The notes beneath the pieces were generated by a model. That model did not search any database, was not told the DNA's origin, and saw nothing but the letters and a program-made list of their open reading frames with translations. This document shows, one piece after another, positions 17,106 to 28,124 of a stretch of DNA of 64,000 nt (position 1 is its first letter; the number at the start of each line of letters is the position of its first letter). The stretch covers positions 186,001 to 250,000 of the forward strand of contig CAILBC010000022.1 of assembly GCA_903832325.1 (NCBI GenBank), in the 5' to 3' direction. Made by a program: the position numbers and the translations under genes. The stretch comes from an uncultured Sphingomonadales bacterium. Lineage in GTDB: Bacteria > Pseudomonadota > Alphaproteobacteria > Sphingomonadales > Sphingomonadaceae.

Positions 17106-17224
17106 TGACTGTCCCCGAGCTGACCACCGTTCAGGCTGTCCGATTTGGGCAAAACACCCGGCGCGTCAACCGATGCAGGTCAAAAATGGCCGGGATCGCC
17201 AAACTTTATCGCCTTGTGCCCCGG

Positions 17225-20200
17225 TCAGCGCATCAGCAGTGTCCGCGCCTGGCTGGCCAGTTGTGCCAGCATCGCCGGGGCCACCGCGCCGCTTGCCTGC
17301 GCGCGCGCGATCAGCGCGCGGAACTGGTGCACCGGGCCGGCATTGCGATCAAGCCAGGCGCCGGTGAAGGCGGCGGGATCGTCGCTGCCCGCGCGGGCCA
17401 GAAATTCCAGCCGCATCTGCTGGAAATCGCGCGCGAGGCCCGCCACCAGCAACCGTTCCCACGGATCGGACGGGCTGGCGCGGCTGGCCACCTGCTGCGC
17501 CCAATCGAGCCCCAGCGCAGTGCCGATATCGGCAAAGGCGCCAGTGAGCGCAGTGGCATTGACCCCGCGTTCGGCAGCCAGATGCGCCAGCCCGATGGCG
17601 CCATCCAGATCATAAAGGTGCACCACCCGCGCCGCAATTTCGGCCGGAATGCCAAGGCCGGCCAGTTCGGCCGCCAGCCTGCGCCCTTCGGCCTGGGCCT
17701 CGCCGCGCAGCAATTGCGCCGCGGTGTGCGACAGCAGCCCGACCCCGCCGGCCAGGTCCTCGATCAGATCGCTGACCGCGCAAGTGCCGTGCCCTGCGCG
17801 CAGCACATCGGCGATATGCCCGCGCAGCGCACGCGCGGTGCGGTCAAACATCGCCAGCCGCGCGGTTTCGGGCATCTGCGCATGATCGAGCAATTGCCAG
17901 GTGGTGTCGCAATCGAGCAGCCGCTCGGCCGCCACGAACGCCGCCGCCACTTGCGCCAGGCCGCAGCCTTCTTCTTCGACCAGTTCGAACGGGTGCACCG
18001 GGCCCAGCCGGTTGACGATGCGGTTTGCCAGCCTGGTCGCGATCACTTCGCGGCGCAGGCGGTGGTGGACAATATCGGTTTCGAACGCTTCGTGCATCGC
18101 CGGCGGGAATGCCGCCATCAGCTCGCTTTCCAGCACCGGATCATCAACCAGCGCGCTGTCTTCTATCGCGCGTTGCAGCATCAGCTTGGCCGTGGACAGG
18201 ATCACCGCGAGTTCGGGCCGGGTAAAGCCCTGCCCCGCGCCCGCGCGCCGCGCATAGTCTTCGGCCGGGGCGAGGCCCTCGGTAGCGCGATCAAGCTCAC
18301 CCCTGTCTTCCAGCACGTCGATCAGCCGCGACAGCGCGGGCACCGCCGCTGCGCCGCCGCGCTCGGCCACCGACAGCGCCAGCGCCTGCAAGCGGTTGTC
18401 GGTCAGCACCAGATCGGCCACCGCATCTGTCATGTCGGCCAGCAGGCGCACGCGCGCGGGTTCGTCGATCCGTCCGGCGCGTTTGGCCGTGGCCAGCGCG
18501 ATCTTGATATTCACTTCGTTGTCCGAGCAATCGACGCCGGCCGAATTGTCGATGAAATCGGTGTTGATCCGCCCGCCCAGCGCCGAAAATTCGATCCGCG
18601 CCGCCTGGGTCAGGCCCAGATTGGCGCCTTCGCCCACCACCCGCGCGCCCACTTCGGCGGCGGGAATGCGCACCGGATCGTTGGCCGGATCGCCCACGGT
18701 CACATTGTTTTCGCCGCTGGCGCGCACATAAGTGCCGATGCCGCCAAACCACAGCAGATCGACCCGCGCGCGCAGGATCGCCGAAATCAGCGATTCGGGA
18801 TCGATTTCCGCCGCCTCGATCCCCAGCAGGGCGCGCACTTCGTCGCTCAGCGGGATCGATTTCAGGCTGCGCGGAAAAATCCCCCCGCCCGGCGAGAGCG
18901 CGGCGCGGTCATAATCATCCCAGCTCGATCGGGGCAACGCAAACAGCCGCGCGCGTTCGTCCCGCGCGCGCGCCGCATCGGGGTGCGGATCAAGGAACAC
19001 GTGGCGATGATCGAACGCGGCCACCAGCAGTATGGCGCGGCTGAGCAGCATGCCATTGCCGAACACATCGCCCGACATGTCTCCAACCCCGACCACGCGC
19101 ACCGGATCGGCCTGCACATCCACGCCCAGTTCGCGGAAATGGCGCTGCACCGATAGCCACGCGCCGCGCGCGGTAATGCCCATCGCCTTGTGGTCATACC
19201 CTTTGGAGCCACCACTGGCGAAAGCATCGTCCAGCCAGAACCCTTGCGCTTCGGCAATGGCATTGGCGGTGTCGGAAAAGGTGGCTGTGCCTTTGTCTGC
19301 GGCAACCACGAAATAGGGATCTTCGCCATCGTGCACCACCACATCGGCGGGGTGGACCACCGCGCCCGCCACGATGTTGTCAGTCACCGACAGCAGCGCG
19401 CGGATGAACACCTGATAGCTGGCGCGCCCTTCGGTCAGCCAGCCATCGCGATCGCGCACCGGATCGGGCAGCAGTTTTGGGTAGAACCCGCCTTTGGCCC
19501 CGGTCGGCACGATCACCGCGTTCTTTACCCGCTGCGCCTTCATCAGGCCCAGCACTTCGGTGCGGAAATCATCACGCCGGTCTGACCAGCGCAGCCCCCC
19601 GCGCGCAATCGCCCCGGCGCGCAGATGGATGCCCTCCACCCGCGCCGCATAGACAAAGATTTCGCGCCACGGCACCGGCCGCGGCAACCACCCGATTTGC
19701 GCGGGGTCGATCTTGAACGCCAGCGCCTCATGCCCGCCAGCGGCAAAGGCATTGGTGCGAAGGATCGCGCCCACCGTGGTCTGAAACGCGCGCAGCAGCC
19801 GGTCATCGCTGATCGCGCTCACCCCGGCGAGCCCGCTGCGGATTGCAGCCTGCGCGGCGGTTTCGGCCAGGGCGCGGTCGCCGGCAAAGGCGGGATCGTG
19901 GCGCGCGACAAACAGCGCGATCAGCCCGCGGGCAACATCGGGCGCACGGTGCAGCGCGCCCACCGCCGTCACCAGCGCCGCGGTCAGCCCGGTCTGGCGC
20001 AAATAGCGGAACCAGGCGCGCAGCCAGTTCGCCTCTTGCGGCGAAAGGCCGATCCCGGTGATCAGCCGGTTGAAGCCATCGTCTTCCGCCCCGCCATTGA
20101 GCACCGCGGCCAGCGCATCCTCGATGGCACCCTTGCGCGCCAGCAGCGCCTCGATCCCGCCTTCGGCAGGCACGGCCACCAGGAAATCGTGGATATAGCC

Positions 20201-21907
20201 CAGCTTTCCCCCCGACAGCGCAGTCGGCACTTCCTGCATCACGCGAAAGCCGAAGTTTTCCAGCACCGGCACCGCATCGGACAGCACGATCGCGCCATCG
20301 CGCTGATACAGTTTCAGCCGCAGATCCTCTTCGGCACCCAGCCGGTGCAGGCGCACCGCGCGGCGCGGCGCGCCCGTGGCATGCAGCACGCGCAGCGCGC
20401 GAATATCCTCGGCGGCTTCGGCCGGGCCATAGACATGGCGATAGCCAACGGGAAAGGCATCGGCAAAACGCGCGGCAATCGCGGCGGCGCGCGACGGGTC
20501 TTCCGACCGGGCCAGTTCGGCCTCAACCGCGATGTCCCAGCCGCGCACCATCGCCTGGAGCGCGTGATCGAGCGCCACTGCATCGGGGTGGCTGCTGCCT
20601 TCGCGGATATCGAGCACAAAACGGATGATTGCCAGCGCGTTGCTGTCGACTTGCAGGCTCCAATCGATCACTTGCGCGCCGGCGGCGGTTTCCAGCATGG
20701 TCTGGACACGCTGGCGCACTTCGGTCGATTGCACATCGCGCGGCAGCCAGACAAACGCGAACAAGTGGCGCGCGAGCGGCGCCTGGACCAGTTGCAGGCG
20801 CGGGCGCGGCCGATCGAGCAGGCTCATCATCGTGGTGGCGATGCGTTCCAGATCGTCATCGGCAAAGCTGATCAGCAGATCGTGCGGCAGCGTGGTCAGC
20901 GCGTGGGCCAACGATTTTCCGGCATGGCCGTGGCGCGAAACGCCCAGCTTCACAGTCAACGCATCAAGCTGGCTGCGCATCAGCGGCACCCGGTCGGGCG
21001 CGGCCGACAGCGCGCCGCTGGTCCAGACCCCGGCATGGACCGACAGCGCCACGACTTCGCCACGTTCGCGCAACGGCACGATGAAGAGGTCGATCGGTAC
21101 GCTGCGATGGACCCGCGCAATGCGGTTGGCCTTTACCACCAGCGGCACGCGCGGCGGCGCGCCAGCCTCATCGGGCCCGGCAAAATAGGCAAAGGCGCGG
21201 GCATAGGATGCATCGCTGAGCAGCGGCGCGTCACTGGCGCGGCAAATGCCCAGCCGTTCGTCCATCCGGCCATCGCAATGGCGCACCACCCGGCCCAGCT
21301 GGGTCAACATGCCATCGGCCAGCCAGCGCATCAGCGCCGCCGCCTCGGCATCGGGGACAGTGCGCGCATCATCGAGCATCGCCGCCTGCATGCGCGGCCA
21401 ATCGGCCACTGCGGCATGCACATCGGCCAGGGTCTGGTGCAGATCTTCGACCAGTTCGCGCCGCGCGCGCGCATCGACCCGCTCGGTTTCGCAATAGATC
21501 ATCGATTCGCGCACTTCGCCGATTGCCTCGCCCTCGGGCAGGCCGACGATCCGGCCATCGGGATCGCGCCGCACCGCCAGCACCGGATGGACCAGCCGAT
21601 CGATCGCCAGGCCATGCCGGGTCAGCGTGGCACAGACCGAATCGACCAGGAACGGCATGTCGTCGTTGACCACCGCAATGCGCAGATAGCGCGGGCTGGT
21701 GCCGGTGCCGGCCACGCTTTCGATTGCCAGCGAGGGTTCGGTGCCTTTGCGCCGTGCCGCCGCGCGCAACGTGAAGCGCGCCGCATCGCCCAGACGTGCA
21801 GGATCGAAATCGGGCGCATCCGACGGCAGCAGCGAATCGGCGAATCGTCCGGCAAGCGCGGTTTCGAGCGACAGCCCGGAAAGCGCAGGTTCGGTCAACG
21901 TGGCCAT
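17225..21907 (-). CDS. gdhZ: NAD-dependent glutamate dehydrogenase, large type
   Basis: 1560 residues from the ATG at 21907, after GGAAGGAAC; a longer frame to 21934 lacks such a site. It oxidises glutamate to 2-oxoglutarate and ammonia with NAD. The protein has the layout of the large bacterial GDH family: about 700 N-terminal regulatory residues with ACT-like parts, then the catalytic domain with VPTGAKGGFYPKLL (substrate lysines) and the nucleotide fold VVGVGDMSGDVFGNGM, then a long helical C-terminal region. Length is typical of alphaproteobacterial GdhZ. It has its own AT-rich upstream region with two TATAAT sequences. It is not in an operon with its neighbours. Confidence 0.95.
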   Translation of the reverse strand: MATLTEPALSGLSLETALAGRFADSLLPSDAPDFDPARLGDAARFTLRAAARRKGTEPSLAIESVAGTGTSPRYLRIAVVNDDMPFLVDSVCATLTRHGLAIDRLVHPVLAVRRDPDGRIVGLPEGEAIGEVRESMIYCETERVDARARRELVEDLHQTLADVHAAVADWPRMQAAMLDDARTVPDAEAAALMRWLADGMLTQLGRVVRHCDGRMDERLGICRASDAPLLSDASYARAFAYFAGPDEAGAPPRVPLVVKANRIARVHRSVPIDLFIVPLRERGEVVALSVHAGVWTSGALSAAPDRVPLMRSQLDALTVKLGVSRHGHAGKSLAHALTTLPHDLLISFADDDLERIATTMMSLLDRPRPRLQLVQAPLARHLFAFVWLPRDVQSTEVRQRVQTMLETAAGAQVIDWSLQVDSNALAIIRFVLDIREGSSHPDAVALDHALQAMVRGWDIAVEAELARSEDPSRAAAIAARFADAFPVGYRHVYGPAEAAEDIRALRVLHATGAPRRAVRLHRLGAEEDLRLKLYQRDGAIVLSDAVPVLENFGFRVMQEVPTALSGGKLGYIHDFLVAVPAEGGIEALLARKGAIEDALAAVLNGGAEDDGFNRLITGIGLSPQEANWLRAWFRYLRQTGLTAALVTAVGALHRAPDVARGLIALFVARHDPAFAGDRALAETAAQAAIRSGLAGVSAISDDRLLRAFQTTVGAILRTNAFAAGGHEALAFKIDPAQIGWLPRPVPWREIFVYAARVEGIHLRAGAIARGGLRWSDRRDDFRTEVLGLMKAQRVKNAVIVPTGAKGGFYPKLLPDPVRDRDGWLTEGRASYQVFIRALLSVTDNIVAGAVVHPADVVVHDGEDPYFVVAADKGTATFSDTANAIAEAQGFWLDDAFASGGSKGYDHKAMGITARGAWLSVQRHFRELGVDVQADPVRVVGVGDMSGDVFGNGMLLSRAILLVAAFDHRHVFLDPHPDAARARDERARLFALPRSSWDDYDRAALSPGGGIFPRSLKSIPLSDEVRALLGIEAAEIDPESLISAILRARVDLLWFGGIGTYVRASGENNVTVGDPANDPVRIPAAEVGARVVGEGANLGLTQAARIEFSALGGRINTDFIDNSAGVDCSDNEVNIKIALATAKRAGRIDEPARVRLLADMTDAVADLVLTDNRLQALALSVAERGGAAAVPALSRLIDVLEDRGELDRATEGLAPAEDYARRAGAGQGFTRPELAVILSTAKLMLQRAIEDSALVDDPVLESELMAAFPPAMHEAFETDIVHHRLRREVIATRLANRIVNRLGPVHPFELVEEEGCGLAQVAAAFVAAERLLDCDTTWQLLDHAQMPETARLAMFDRTARALRGHIADVLRAGHGTCAVSDLIEDLAGGVGLLSHTAAQLLRGEAQAEGRRLAAELAGLGIPAEIAARVVHLYDLDGAIGLAHLAAERGVNATALTGAFADIGTALGLDWAQQVASRASPSDPWERLLVAGLARDFQQMRLEFLARAGSDDPAAFTGAWLDRNAGPVHQFRALIARAQASGAVAPAMLAQLASQARTLLMR

Positions 21908-21945
21908 ACAGTTCCTTCCCGGCGCAGCTTTCAATCTTGCTATAG

Positions 21946-21984
21946 ATTATAATTATATTTTATCACTGCGCATTAATCATGCAA
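21946..21984 (-). promoter_or_regulatory. AT-rich candidate promoter of gdhZ
   Basis: On the minus strand TATAAT occurs twice in a row (21946-21951 and 21952-21957), 38-50 bp upstream of the start codon, with TTGCAT at 21979-21984. The spacing to the -35-like hexamer is long (21 bp), so the exact hexamers are uncertain. The AT-richness stands out sharply from the flanks. Confidence 0.4.
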
Positions 21985-22037
21985 AACTAGCCCTGCGCCA
22001 TCGCGCAGGCAAGCCCTCTGCGGCAGGATGCTCAAAG

Positions 22038-22147
22038 CGTGATGACTTCAGGTTGAAGCAAGCTTCAACACAGTCATCAGCAACGCTCAAGCGCCGCGCG
22101 GGCTTATCACCTGATGGCGGGATTCAAGATCATGTCATCACGCTCCA
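22038..22147. repeat. Dispersed stem-loop repeat, family B, diverged copy 3
   Basis: This copy shares the core ACGCTCAAGCGCCGCGCGGG (22083-22102, continuing CTTA) with the copies at 43391 and 52021. Upstream is a two-part hairpin: TGATGACT (22040-22047) pairs with AGTCATCA (22072-22079), and GTTGAAGC (22052-22059) pairs with GCTTCAAC (22062-22069). It lies in the 323-bp gap between gdhZ and the LLM gene, where no gene is seen. Confidence 0.75.
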
Positions 22148-22230
22148 GCTAAGCCGCGCAGATTAACCTGTCATTGCACATCGGGGCCCGTGGCTTTGCC
22201 TATCCGGCCAAAAACATTTGCAAAAGGCGA

Positions 22231-23223
22231 TCAGGCCGCCACCAGATCGCGCACCGCGTTCATCGTCAGCGCCAGACTGCGGCGACGCAGCGCCGGATCG
22301 AAGGTGGCGCCGGCCACGATGATCTCGTCGGCGCGGGTGCGCCTGGCAAATGCCTCTATCGCGGTGGCGACCGTGCGCGGCGCGCCGATTGCCGAAACCT
22401 GGCGCATGTGATCGAGCATGGCGCGCGATGCGGGCGGCAGGCTGTCACGATAGCCGGGCACCGGCGGCGGCAGGCGCCCGGGGCTGCCGCTGCGCAGCCG
22501 CACGAACGACTGGTCCATCGAACTGGCCAGCAGCATCGCCTCGTCATCGCTGTCGGCCGCGATCACGTTGATTGCGGCCATGACATGCGGCGCATCGAGT
22601 GTGGCCGATGGCTGAAACCGTTCGCGATAAAGCGCCAGCGCTGCATCGAGATGATCGGGCGCAAAGTGCGAGGCAAAGGCATATGGCAGCCCCAGCATCG
22701 CGGCGAGCTGCGCGCCAAACAGGCTTGATCCCAGAATCCACAGCTCCGGCTTTGCGCCCTGGCCGGGGTTGGCCTGCATCGGCAGGCGCGGATCGCCGGC
22801 AAATTGCGCCTGCAATTCCACCACATCATTGGGAAATTCGTCGGCCGCGCGGTTCACGTCCTTGTGCAGCGCGCGCACGATGCGCTGATCGGCGCCAGGC
22901 GCACGGCCCAGCCCCAGATCGATCCGCCCGGGAAACAGCGCATCCAGCGTGCCGAACTGTTCGGCAATCACCAGCGGATTGTGATTGGGCAGCATGATCC
23001 CGCCCGATCCGATGCGGATGGTGCGCGTGGCCTGCCCCACATGCGCCAGCACCACCGCAGTGGCCCCGCCGGCAATGCCCTCCATGCCGTGGTGTTCGGC
23101 CACCCAATAGCGGTGATATCCGGCCTCTTCCGCGGCGCGTGCGAGCAGCGCGGCCTCGGCCAGCGCGCGCGACACGCTGCCGCCTTCGATCACCGGAACC
23201 AGATCGAGCACCGATAGCTTCAT
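22231..23223 (-). CDS. Luciferase-like (LLM class) flavin-dependent oxidoreductase
   Basis: 330 residues. The bacterial-luciferase TIM-barrel family is recognisable by [11 protein letters not shown] at the start, [67 protein letters not shown], and [18 protein letters not shown]. The wording is that of the YhbW-like subgroup of unknown physiological substrate. Such enzymes use reduced FMN supplied by a reductase. The ATG at 23223 overlaps the stop of the TPR gene, so it is the third gene of a coupled trio with the hydrolase and TPR protein. Confidence 0.88.
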   Translation of the reverse strand: MKLSVLDLVPVIEGGSVSRALAEAALLARAAEEAGYHRYWVAEHHGMEGIAGGATAVVLAHVGQATRTIRIGSGGIMLPNHNPLVIAEQFGTLDALFPGRIDLGLGRAPGADQRIVRALHKDVNRAADEFPNDVVELQAQFAGDPRLPMQANPGQGAKPELWILGSSLFGAQLAAMLGLPYAFASHFAPDHLDAALALYRERFQPSATLDAPHVMAAINVIAADSDDEAMLLASSMDQSFVRLRSGSPGRLPPPVPGYRDSLPPASRAMLDHMRQVSAIGAPRTVATAIEAFARRTRADEIIVAGATFDPALRRRSLALTMNAVRDLVAA

Positions 23224-24149
23224 GGCGTCCTCGCAGTTGTCGCAGGGGCAGGGGCAGAAGGGGCAGGAGCACCAGATGTGGGTGCTGCGCCATGCGGATC
23301 AAGAGGCGCCGCGGGCTCGGGGCCCAGCTGTGCCAGATAGCCGCGCGCCGTATCGGCCTCTGCCGTGGCAGGCGCAATGGCGACGACCGAATTCCACGAT
23401 TTGCGCGCAGCGCCCTCGTGCCCCGACAGCACCGCGATCACCCCGGCCTCAAGCCCGATGGCCGGATCGTGCTGGTCAAGCCTGGCCGCGGTTTCGATGA
23501 ACCCCTGCGCCGTGGCCAGATCGTGCCCGCGCCGCGCCAGCGTGGCCGACAGCAGGAACGCCGATGCGTCATCGGGCGCAGCCTTGCGCGCATCGGCCAG
23601 CGTGTTTGCGGCATCGGCATTGCGGCCCAGCGCAACTTGCGCCCGCGCACGATCAACCAGGATCGCCGCACGCGCCGGCACATCGGCATAGTCCCTGACC
23701 GCCAGCGCACGATCAAACCACGCCAGCGCGCCTGCGGCATCGCCCGCGGCCAGCGCGGCGTTGCCGGCCATCGCCATCACCGGCACGGCGGTGGCGGCCT
23801 GCGCCGGCGGGGTTGCCGCCACGGCATCGGCAAAGGCGGCCCGCGCCCCGGAAAAATCGCCGGCATCGGACAGGATCAGCCCCAGGCACTGGTCTGGCGC
23901 GGCGCGGTCTGCCGGGGATTTGGCGCGCGCCAGCCATTCGCGTGCATAGGCTTCACCCGCTTCGGCATCATCGCGACCGCGCGCGAGGCATTGCACCATC
24001 GGATCGGCAGGGGCCGGCAGCGCCGGCGGCGGTGCCACCTGGGGCGCGGCATCCTTGCGCTGCTGGGTGATGCCGGGCAGCGGCGATTGCGGATAGACAT
24101 GCGGATCGGGGCCGATCTGCATCAGCATGGCCAGCAACAGCGCGCTCAT
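23220..24149 (-). CDS. Tetratricopeptide-repeat protein, probably exported
   Basis: 309 residues. It starts with a short hydrophobic stretch ([13 protein letters not shown]) followed by a proline-rich linker. From about residue 60 several helix-pair repeats of TPR type follow (for example [24 protein letters not shown] and [23 protein letters not shown]). The C-terminal tail is Ala/Pro/Thr-rich. TPR proteins are protein-binding scaffolds; no partner can be named. Both ends overlap neighbouring genes by 4 bp, so it is translated together with the alpha/beta hydrolase and the LLM oxidoreductase. Confidence 0.75.
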   Translation of the reverse strand: MSALLLAMLMQIGPDPHVYPQSPLPGITQQRKDAAPQVAPPPALPAPADPMVQCLARGRDDAEAGEAYAREWLARAKSPADRAAPDQCLGLILSDAGDFSGARAAFADAVAATPPAQAATAVPVMAMAGNAALAAGDAAGALAWFDRALAVRDYADVPARAAILVDRARAQVALGRNADAANTLADARKAAPDDASAFLLSATLARRGHDLATAQGFIETAARLDQHDPAIGLEAGVIAVLSGHEGAARKSWNSVVAIAPATAEADTARGYLAQLGPEPAAPLDPHGAAPTSGAPAPSAPAPATTARTP

Positions 24150-24904
24150 CCGGCAATCCCTTTGGCAGCGGTTTCAACAAGATCCGCCAGCACGGTCAGC
24201 AGCAGGGCGATATCGGCATCGCGCGACAGGCGATGATCGCCGCATTTGATCAGATGGACCTGCACATCGTCTGAACACAGCGCCTCGGCCAGCCGCAGCG
24301 AAATCTGCCACGGCACATCGGCATCGGCCTGCCCGTGGATCAGCCGCACCGGCCCGGCAAAGCCGATCGTTCCGCCCAATTGCCGCCGCGCCTGCCCGTC
24401 GGCCCAGAACGCGGGGTACATCGGCGTGGGTTCGGGGCCATAGGGATTATCCTCCAGCACCACTTCGCCGCGCGCCAGCGCCGCCTGCTGCGCGGCATCG
24501 CGGCCCCATTCGGTAAAATCGGGTGCAGGCGCAATGCCCACCAGCCCGGCAACGCGACCACCCAGCGCCTCTGCCGCCAGCAGCATCAGCCAGCCGCCCA
24601 TGCTCGATCCGGCCAGCACGATCGCATTGAGCCCGCAATAATCGACCAGCGCGACGATCTCTTCGCACCAGCGGGTCAGCGTGCCCTCGGCAAAATCGCC
24701 GCTGCTGGCCCCGCAGCCCGAATAGTCGAGCAGCAGGCAGGCGCGCCCTTGCGCCCCGCACCAATCCCACAGCGCCTGCGCCTTGGTGCCGCCCATGTCC
24801 GACATGTAGCCGGGCAGAAACACCAGCGCGGGGGCAGTGCCGGGGCGAAAGCGATGGGCGATGCGGCGGCCATCGGCCAGATCGAGATAGGCGAGGGAAT
24901 CCAT
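24146..24904 (-). CDS. Alpha/beta hydrolase
   Basis: 252 residues. The catalytic triad of the fold can be placed: nucleophile Ser in VLAGSSMGGWL, acid Asp in LIHGQADADVPW, and His in KCGDHRLSRD. The oxyanion region is LVFLPGYMSDMGGTKA. The pattern resembles ABHD10-like serine hydrolases, which act on small esters or thioesters. It is the first gene of the coupled trio and diverges from the broken TPR gene across 104 bp. The substrate is unknown. Confidence 0.82.
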   Translation of the reverse strand: MDSLAYLDLADGRRIAHRFRPGTAPALVFLPGYMSDMGGTKAQALWDWCGAQGRACLLLDYSGCGASSGDFAEGTLTRWCEEIVALVDYCGLNAIVLAGSSMGGWLMLLAAEALGGRVAGLVGIAPAPDFTEWGRDAAQQAALARGEVVLEDNPYGPEPTPMYPAFWADGQARRQLGGTIGFAGPVRLIHGQADADVPWQISLRLAEALCSDDVQVHLIKCGDHRLSRDADIALLLTVLADLVETAAKGIAG

Positions 24905-25008
24905 GGCGGCTCGATTAGGCCCGCACGGGCCGTCATGTCACGCAAAACCGCGCTTATTGCGCGGCGGGCCATCCTGTAATCCTTGCGTTCAATCCCGGGG
25001 GAAGCGCG

Positions 25009-26838
25009 ATGGCATGGATGCGGGCAGTGGTCTTGGGCGCGGCGCTGCTTTCGGGCGCAAGTGCCGCGTCATCGGCGCGCTGGCTGGGCGAAGATCGGGC
25101 GCATGCCGCCGCGATCGCCGCGCTTGATCCCTCGCGGCTGGCGGCGATTGCCTGCGCCGGGCGCAACCGCGGTGCCAGCATGCTGCGCCAGAGCGCGCAA
25201 CTGGCCACGGGCGCGGATATCACGGCGGCGGCGGTCAGGGCCCTGCCGCTGTACCCGGGCGTGCCGCGATCGGCGTTCAACCCCGGCGGGATTACCCCGG
25301 CGGCGCGGCCGTGGTTCGATCAGGGCCTCGAAATGGCCTACAACTTCAACCATGCCGCCGCGATTGCCTAGTTCCGGCGGGCGCAGGCGCTGGCGCCGGG
25401 GTGCGCGCTGTGTTTCTGGGGCGAGGCGCTGGCCTATGGCCCCAACATCAATGCGCCGATGGATGACGGGTCCCGCGCCGCCACCGATGCGGCAATGGCA
25501 CGCGGCCGTGCGCTGGCCCCGCGTGCGCCCGCGCTCGATCGCGCGCTGATCGCCGCGCTCGATCTGCGCTATGGCCATGGCGCCGGCGCGGATCGGGGCA
25601 AGCTGGATGCGGCCTTTGCCGATGCCATGCTGGCGCTTGCGGCAAAGAACCCGGGCAACGACGATCTTGATGTGATCGCGGCCGAGGCGGCGATGGACAC
25701 CACCCCCTGGAATTACTGGGATGCCGATCGCCGCAATCCCAATCCGCGGATCGGTCGCGCGGTTTCGCTGGTCGAAGGCGTGCTGGCCCGCCATCCGCAG
25801 CACCAGGAGGCGGCGCACCTGTATATCCACCTGACGGAAAATTACGTCGACCCCAAACGGGGTGAGGCCGCCGCCGATGCGCTCAACCGGTCGGCGCTGC
25901 CGGTGGCGGGCCATCTGGTACATATGCCGGGGCACATTTTCTATCGCGTCGGCCGGTTCAAGGATGCGATCACCGCCAACATCGCTGCCGCCCGCGCCGA
26001 CGAGGCCTATCTGGCGAAAGTGCCCGATGACGGCATCTATCGCTATGACTATTACCCGCACAACGTGCACTTCATTGTGGCTTCGGCGCAGCAGGCGGGC
26101 GATTTTGCCACCGCGATCGATCAGGCGGACAAGCTGGCGCGGATCATCCCGGCAGAGCGCGCCGCCACGATCGGCACGGCGCAGATCGTGCTGTCGGCGC
26201 GGGCCTTTGCCTATGCGCAGGCCGGCACCCCCGAAAAGATCCTGGCGCAGCCCATGCCCGATGCGCGGCTGCCCTATCTGACGGCGATGTGGCACTATGC
26301 GCGCGCCACCGCGCAGGCGCGGCTGCACCAGCGCGATGCCGCGCTGGCCGAAATCGCCGCGATGGACCCGATCGCCGCCAGCCCGCAGATCGCCGCGCTG
26401 AACGTGCAGGGGATGCCGGTGCGCGATCTGATCCATCTGGCCCAGCATGTCGCGCGCGGGCGGCTGGACTATGCCGAAGGACGCTTCGATGCCGCCGCCG
26501 CGCAATATCGCGTGGCCCAGGCGATCGAGGCGACGATCCCCTATACCGAGCCGCCGTACTGGTACTATCCGGTGGGCCAGTCGCTGGGCGCGGCGCTGAT
26601 GGCCGCGGGCAAGCCGGCCGAGGCGCGCGCTGCATTCCAGCAGGCGCTGATCGTGGCGCCGGGCAATTCGTGGGCGCTTTACGGCCTGGCCCAGGCCGAA
26701 CGCGCACTGGGTCACAGTCTTGAGGCGCGCGCTGCCGAGGCCGCGCTTGATCGCGCGTGGCTGGGCAATTCCGCGCCGTATAAGGCGGATTTAACCCTCC
26801 GCCGCTATGCTGCGGGGCATGGTGCAATCCTTGCTTGA
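25009..26838 (+). pseudogene. Exported TPR protein interrupted by an in-frame amber codon
   Basis: From the ATG at 25009 a signal peptide (VVLGAALLSGASAA) and the start of a TPR protein read to a TAG at 25369-25371. The same frame then continues, without a shift, as FRRAQALAPGCALCFWGEALAYGPNIN and on to the TGA at 26838. Together they make one 609-codon protein of a known type, with the paired-cysteine and GEA...GPN motif followed by several TPR units. Nothing else is damaged, so this is a single-base nonsense mutation, a sequencing error, or a readthrough site. A C-terminal fragment could start at the ATG at 25459. The role of the family is not established. Confidence 0.85.
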
Positions 26839-28114
26839 TCGATTTGGCCAAAGCCGCTGGACCATGGTGTGGATTGTCGCGCTGTTCGTGCTGCCGCGTG
26901 CGGCGATGATCGCCTGCCATGTCACCCCGACTTCGGATGCGGACTGGTATTATGGCCATGCCGCGCAGATGGCGGCGGGGATGGATTACCTCGATGGCCA
27001 GGGCCACCCTACCGCGTTCTGGCCGGTTGGGTGGCCATGGCTGCTGTCGCTGGCGTTTCGCGTGGGCGGGGTGTCGGTGTGGACGGTGGGCGTGGTCAAT
27101 CTGCTGGCGGCGATGGCCACGGGCTGGTTGATGCTCGATCTGGGGCGGCGCTGGACCGGATCGGAAACGGCGGCGCGGGCCGGGCTGCTGGCCTATGCGG
27201 TCTATCCCAATGCCGTGCTCTATGTGCCGCTGGCGCTGACCGAAGTGCCCTATACCGCGCTGCTGCTTTTTGCGATCTGGCTGATGGTGGTGCCGGCGCG
27301 CACGCCGCTGCGGGGCTGGGCGGCGCTTGTCGCGGCCGGGCTGGTGCTGGGCCTGGCCACGCTGGTCAAGGCGCAGACGCTGGTGATCGTGCCCGCGATC
27401 ATGGCGATTGCATTGTGGCGAGAGCCGCGCGTGTGGCAGCGGCTGCCGCGCGTGGCGGCGCAGGGCGCGATCATCCTGGGTGTTGCGGCGCTGGCGGTTG
27501 CGCCCTGGACTTTGCGCAACCACCGCGAAATGGGCGCCTGGGTGCCCGTATCGACCAATGGCGGGTTCACGCTGCTGACCGGCAACAACGACAGCGCCAA
27601 TGGCGGCTACACCCCCGATGATCCCGTGGTGCGATGGCTCAATACGCGGCACGATCTGGGTGAAGTGGCCTATGATGCCGAGGCGCGGCGGCTGGGCATG
27701 GCGTGGATCCGCAGCCACCCGGCGGGCTTTGCTCGGCAGGCGCCGTTGAAACTGTGGCGGCTGTGGGGCCCCGATGGCGAAGGCCAGTGGGCCTATGAAA
27801 CCGGATCATCGGCGTTTCGCGCTGCGCCCCATGCCTTTCTGGCGGTCCGTGCGCTGAACCAGGCGTGGTACTGGCTGTTGCTGGCGGCCTTTGCCGTGGC
27901 GCCCTGGCCGATCGTGCGCGCGCGCCGCGCCGCCGGGCAGCGGCTGATCGACTGGTGGCTGATCGCCTATGCCGTGGCAGCATTTCCCAGCGCGATTGCG
28001 GTGGTCTTTTCCGGGCAATCGCGGTTTCATTATCCGGTGATGCCGTTTGTGTGCATCATCGCCGGCTGGCTGATCGCCCGATTGCTGGCCGCGCGCGCCC
28101 GCGCCGACGCCTGA
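26819..28114 (+). CDS. GT-C family glycosyltransferase (ArnT/PMT-like)
   Basis: 431 residues from the ATG at 26819 (an ATG at 26807 is possible); either start overlaps the end of the upstream frame. It is a polytopic membrane protein with about ten helices. The first periplasmic loop carries the acidic motif [11 protein letters not shown] expected for the catalytic base of family 39/83-type transferases, followed by [19 protein letters not shown]. Such enzymes move sugars from polyprenyl phosphate carriers onto lipid, glycan or protein. The acceptor here is unknown. The exosortase locus 24 kb away is one possible connection. Confidence 0.75.
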   Translation: MVQSLLDRFGQSRWTMVWIVALFVLPRAAMIACHVTPTSDADWYYGHAAQMAAGMDYLDGQGHPTAFWPVGWPWLLSLAFRVGGVSVWTVGVVNLLAAMATGWLMLDLGRRWTGSETAARAGLLAYAVYPNAVLYVPLALTEVPYTALLLFAIWLMVVPARTPLRGWAALVAAGLVLGLATLVKAQTLVIVPAIMAIALWREPRVWQRLPRVAAQGAIILGVAALAVAPWTLRNHREMGAWVPVSTNGGFTLLTGNNDSANGGYTPDDPVVRWLNTRHDLGEVAYDAEARRLGMAWIRSHPAGFARQAPLKLWRLWGPDGEGQWAYETGSSAFRAAPHAFLAVRALNQAWYWLLLAAFAVAPWPIVRARRAAGQRLIDWWLIAYAVAAFPSAIAVVFSGQSRFHYPVMPFVCIIAGWLIARLLAARARADA

Positions 28115-28124
28115 CCCCCCCTTC

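Noticed and set aside
19625..21952. 775-codon plus-strand open frame opposite gdhZ
   Set aside because: It is an antisense shadow of a well-recognised gene in high-GC DNA. The translation is Arg/His/Gln-rich with no protein features.
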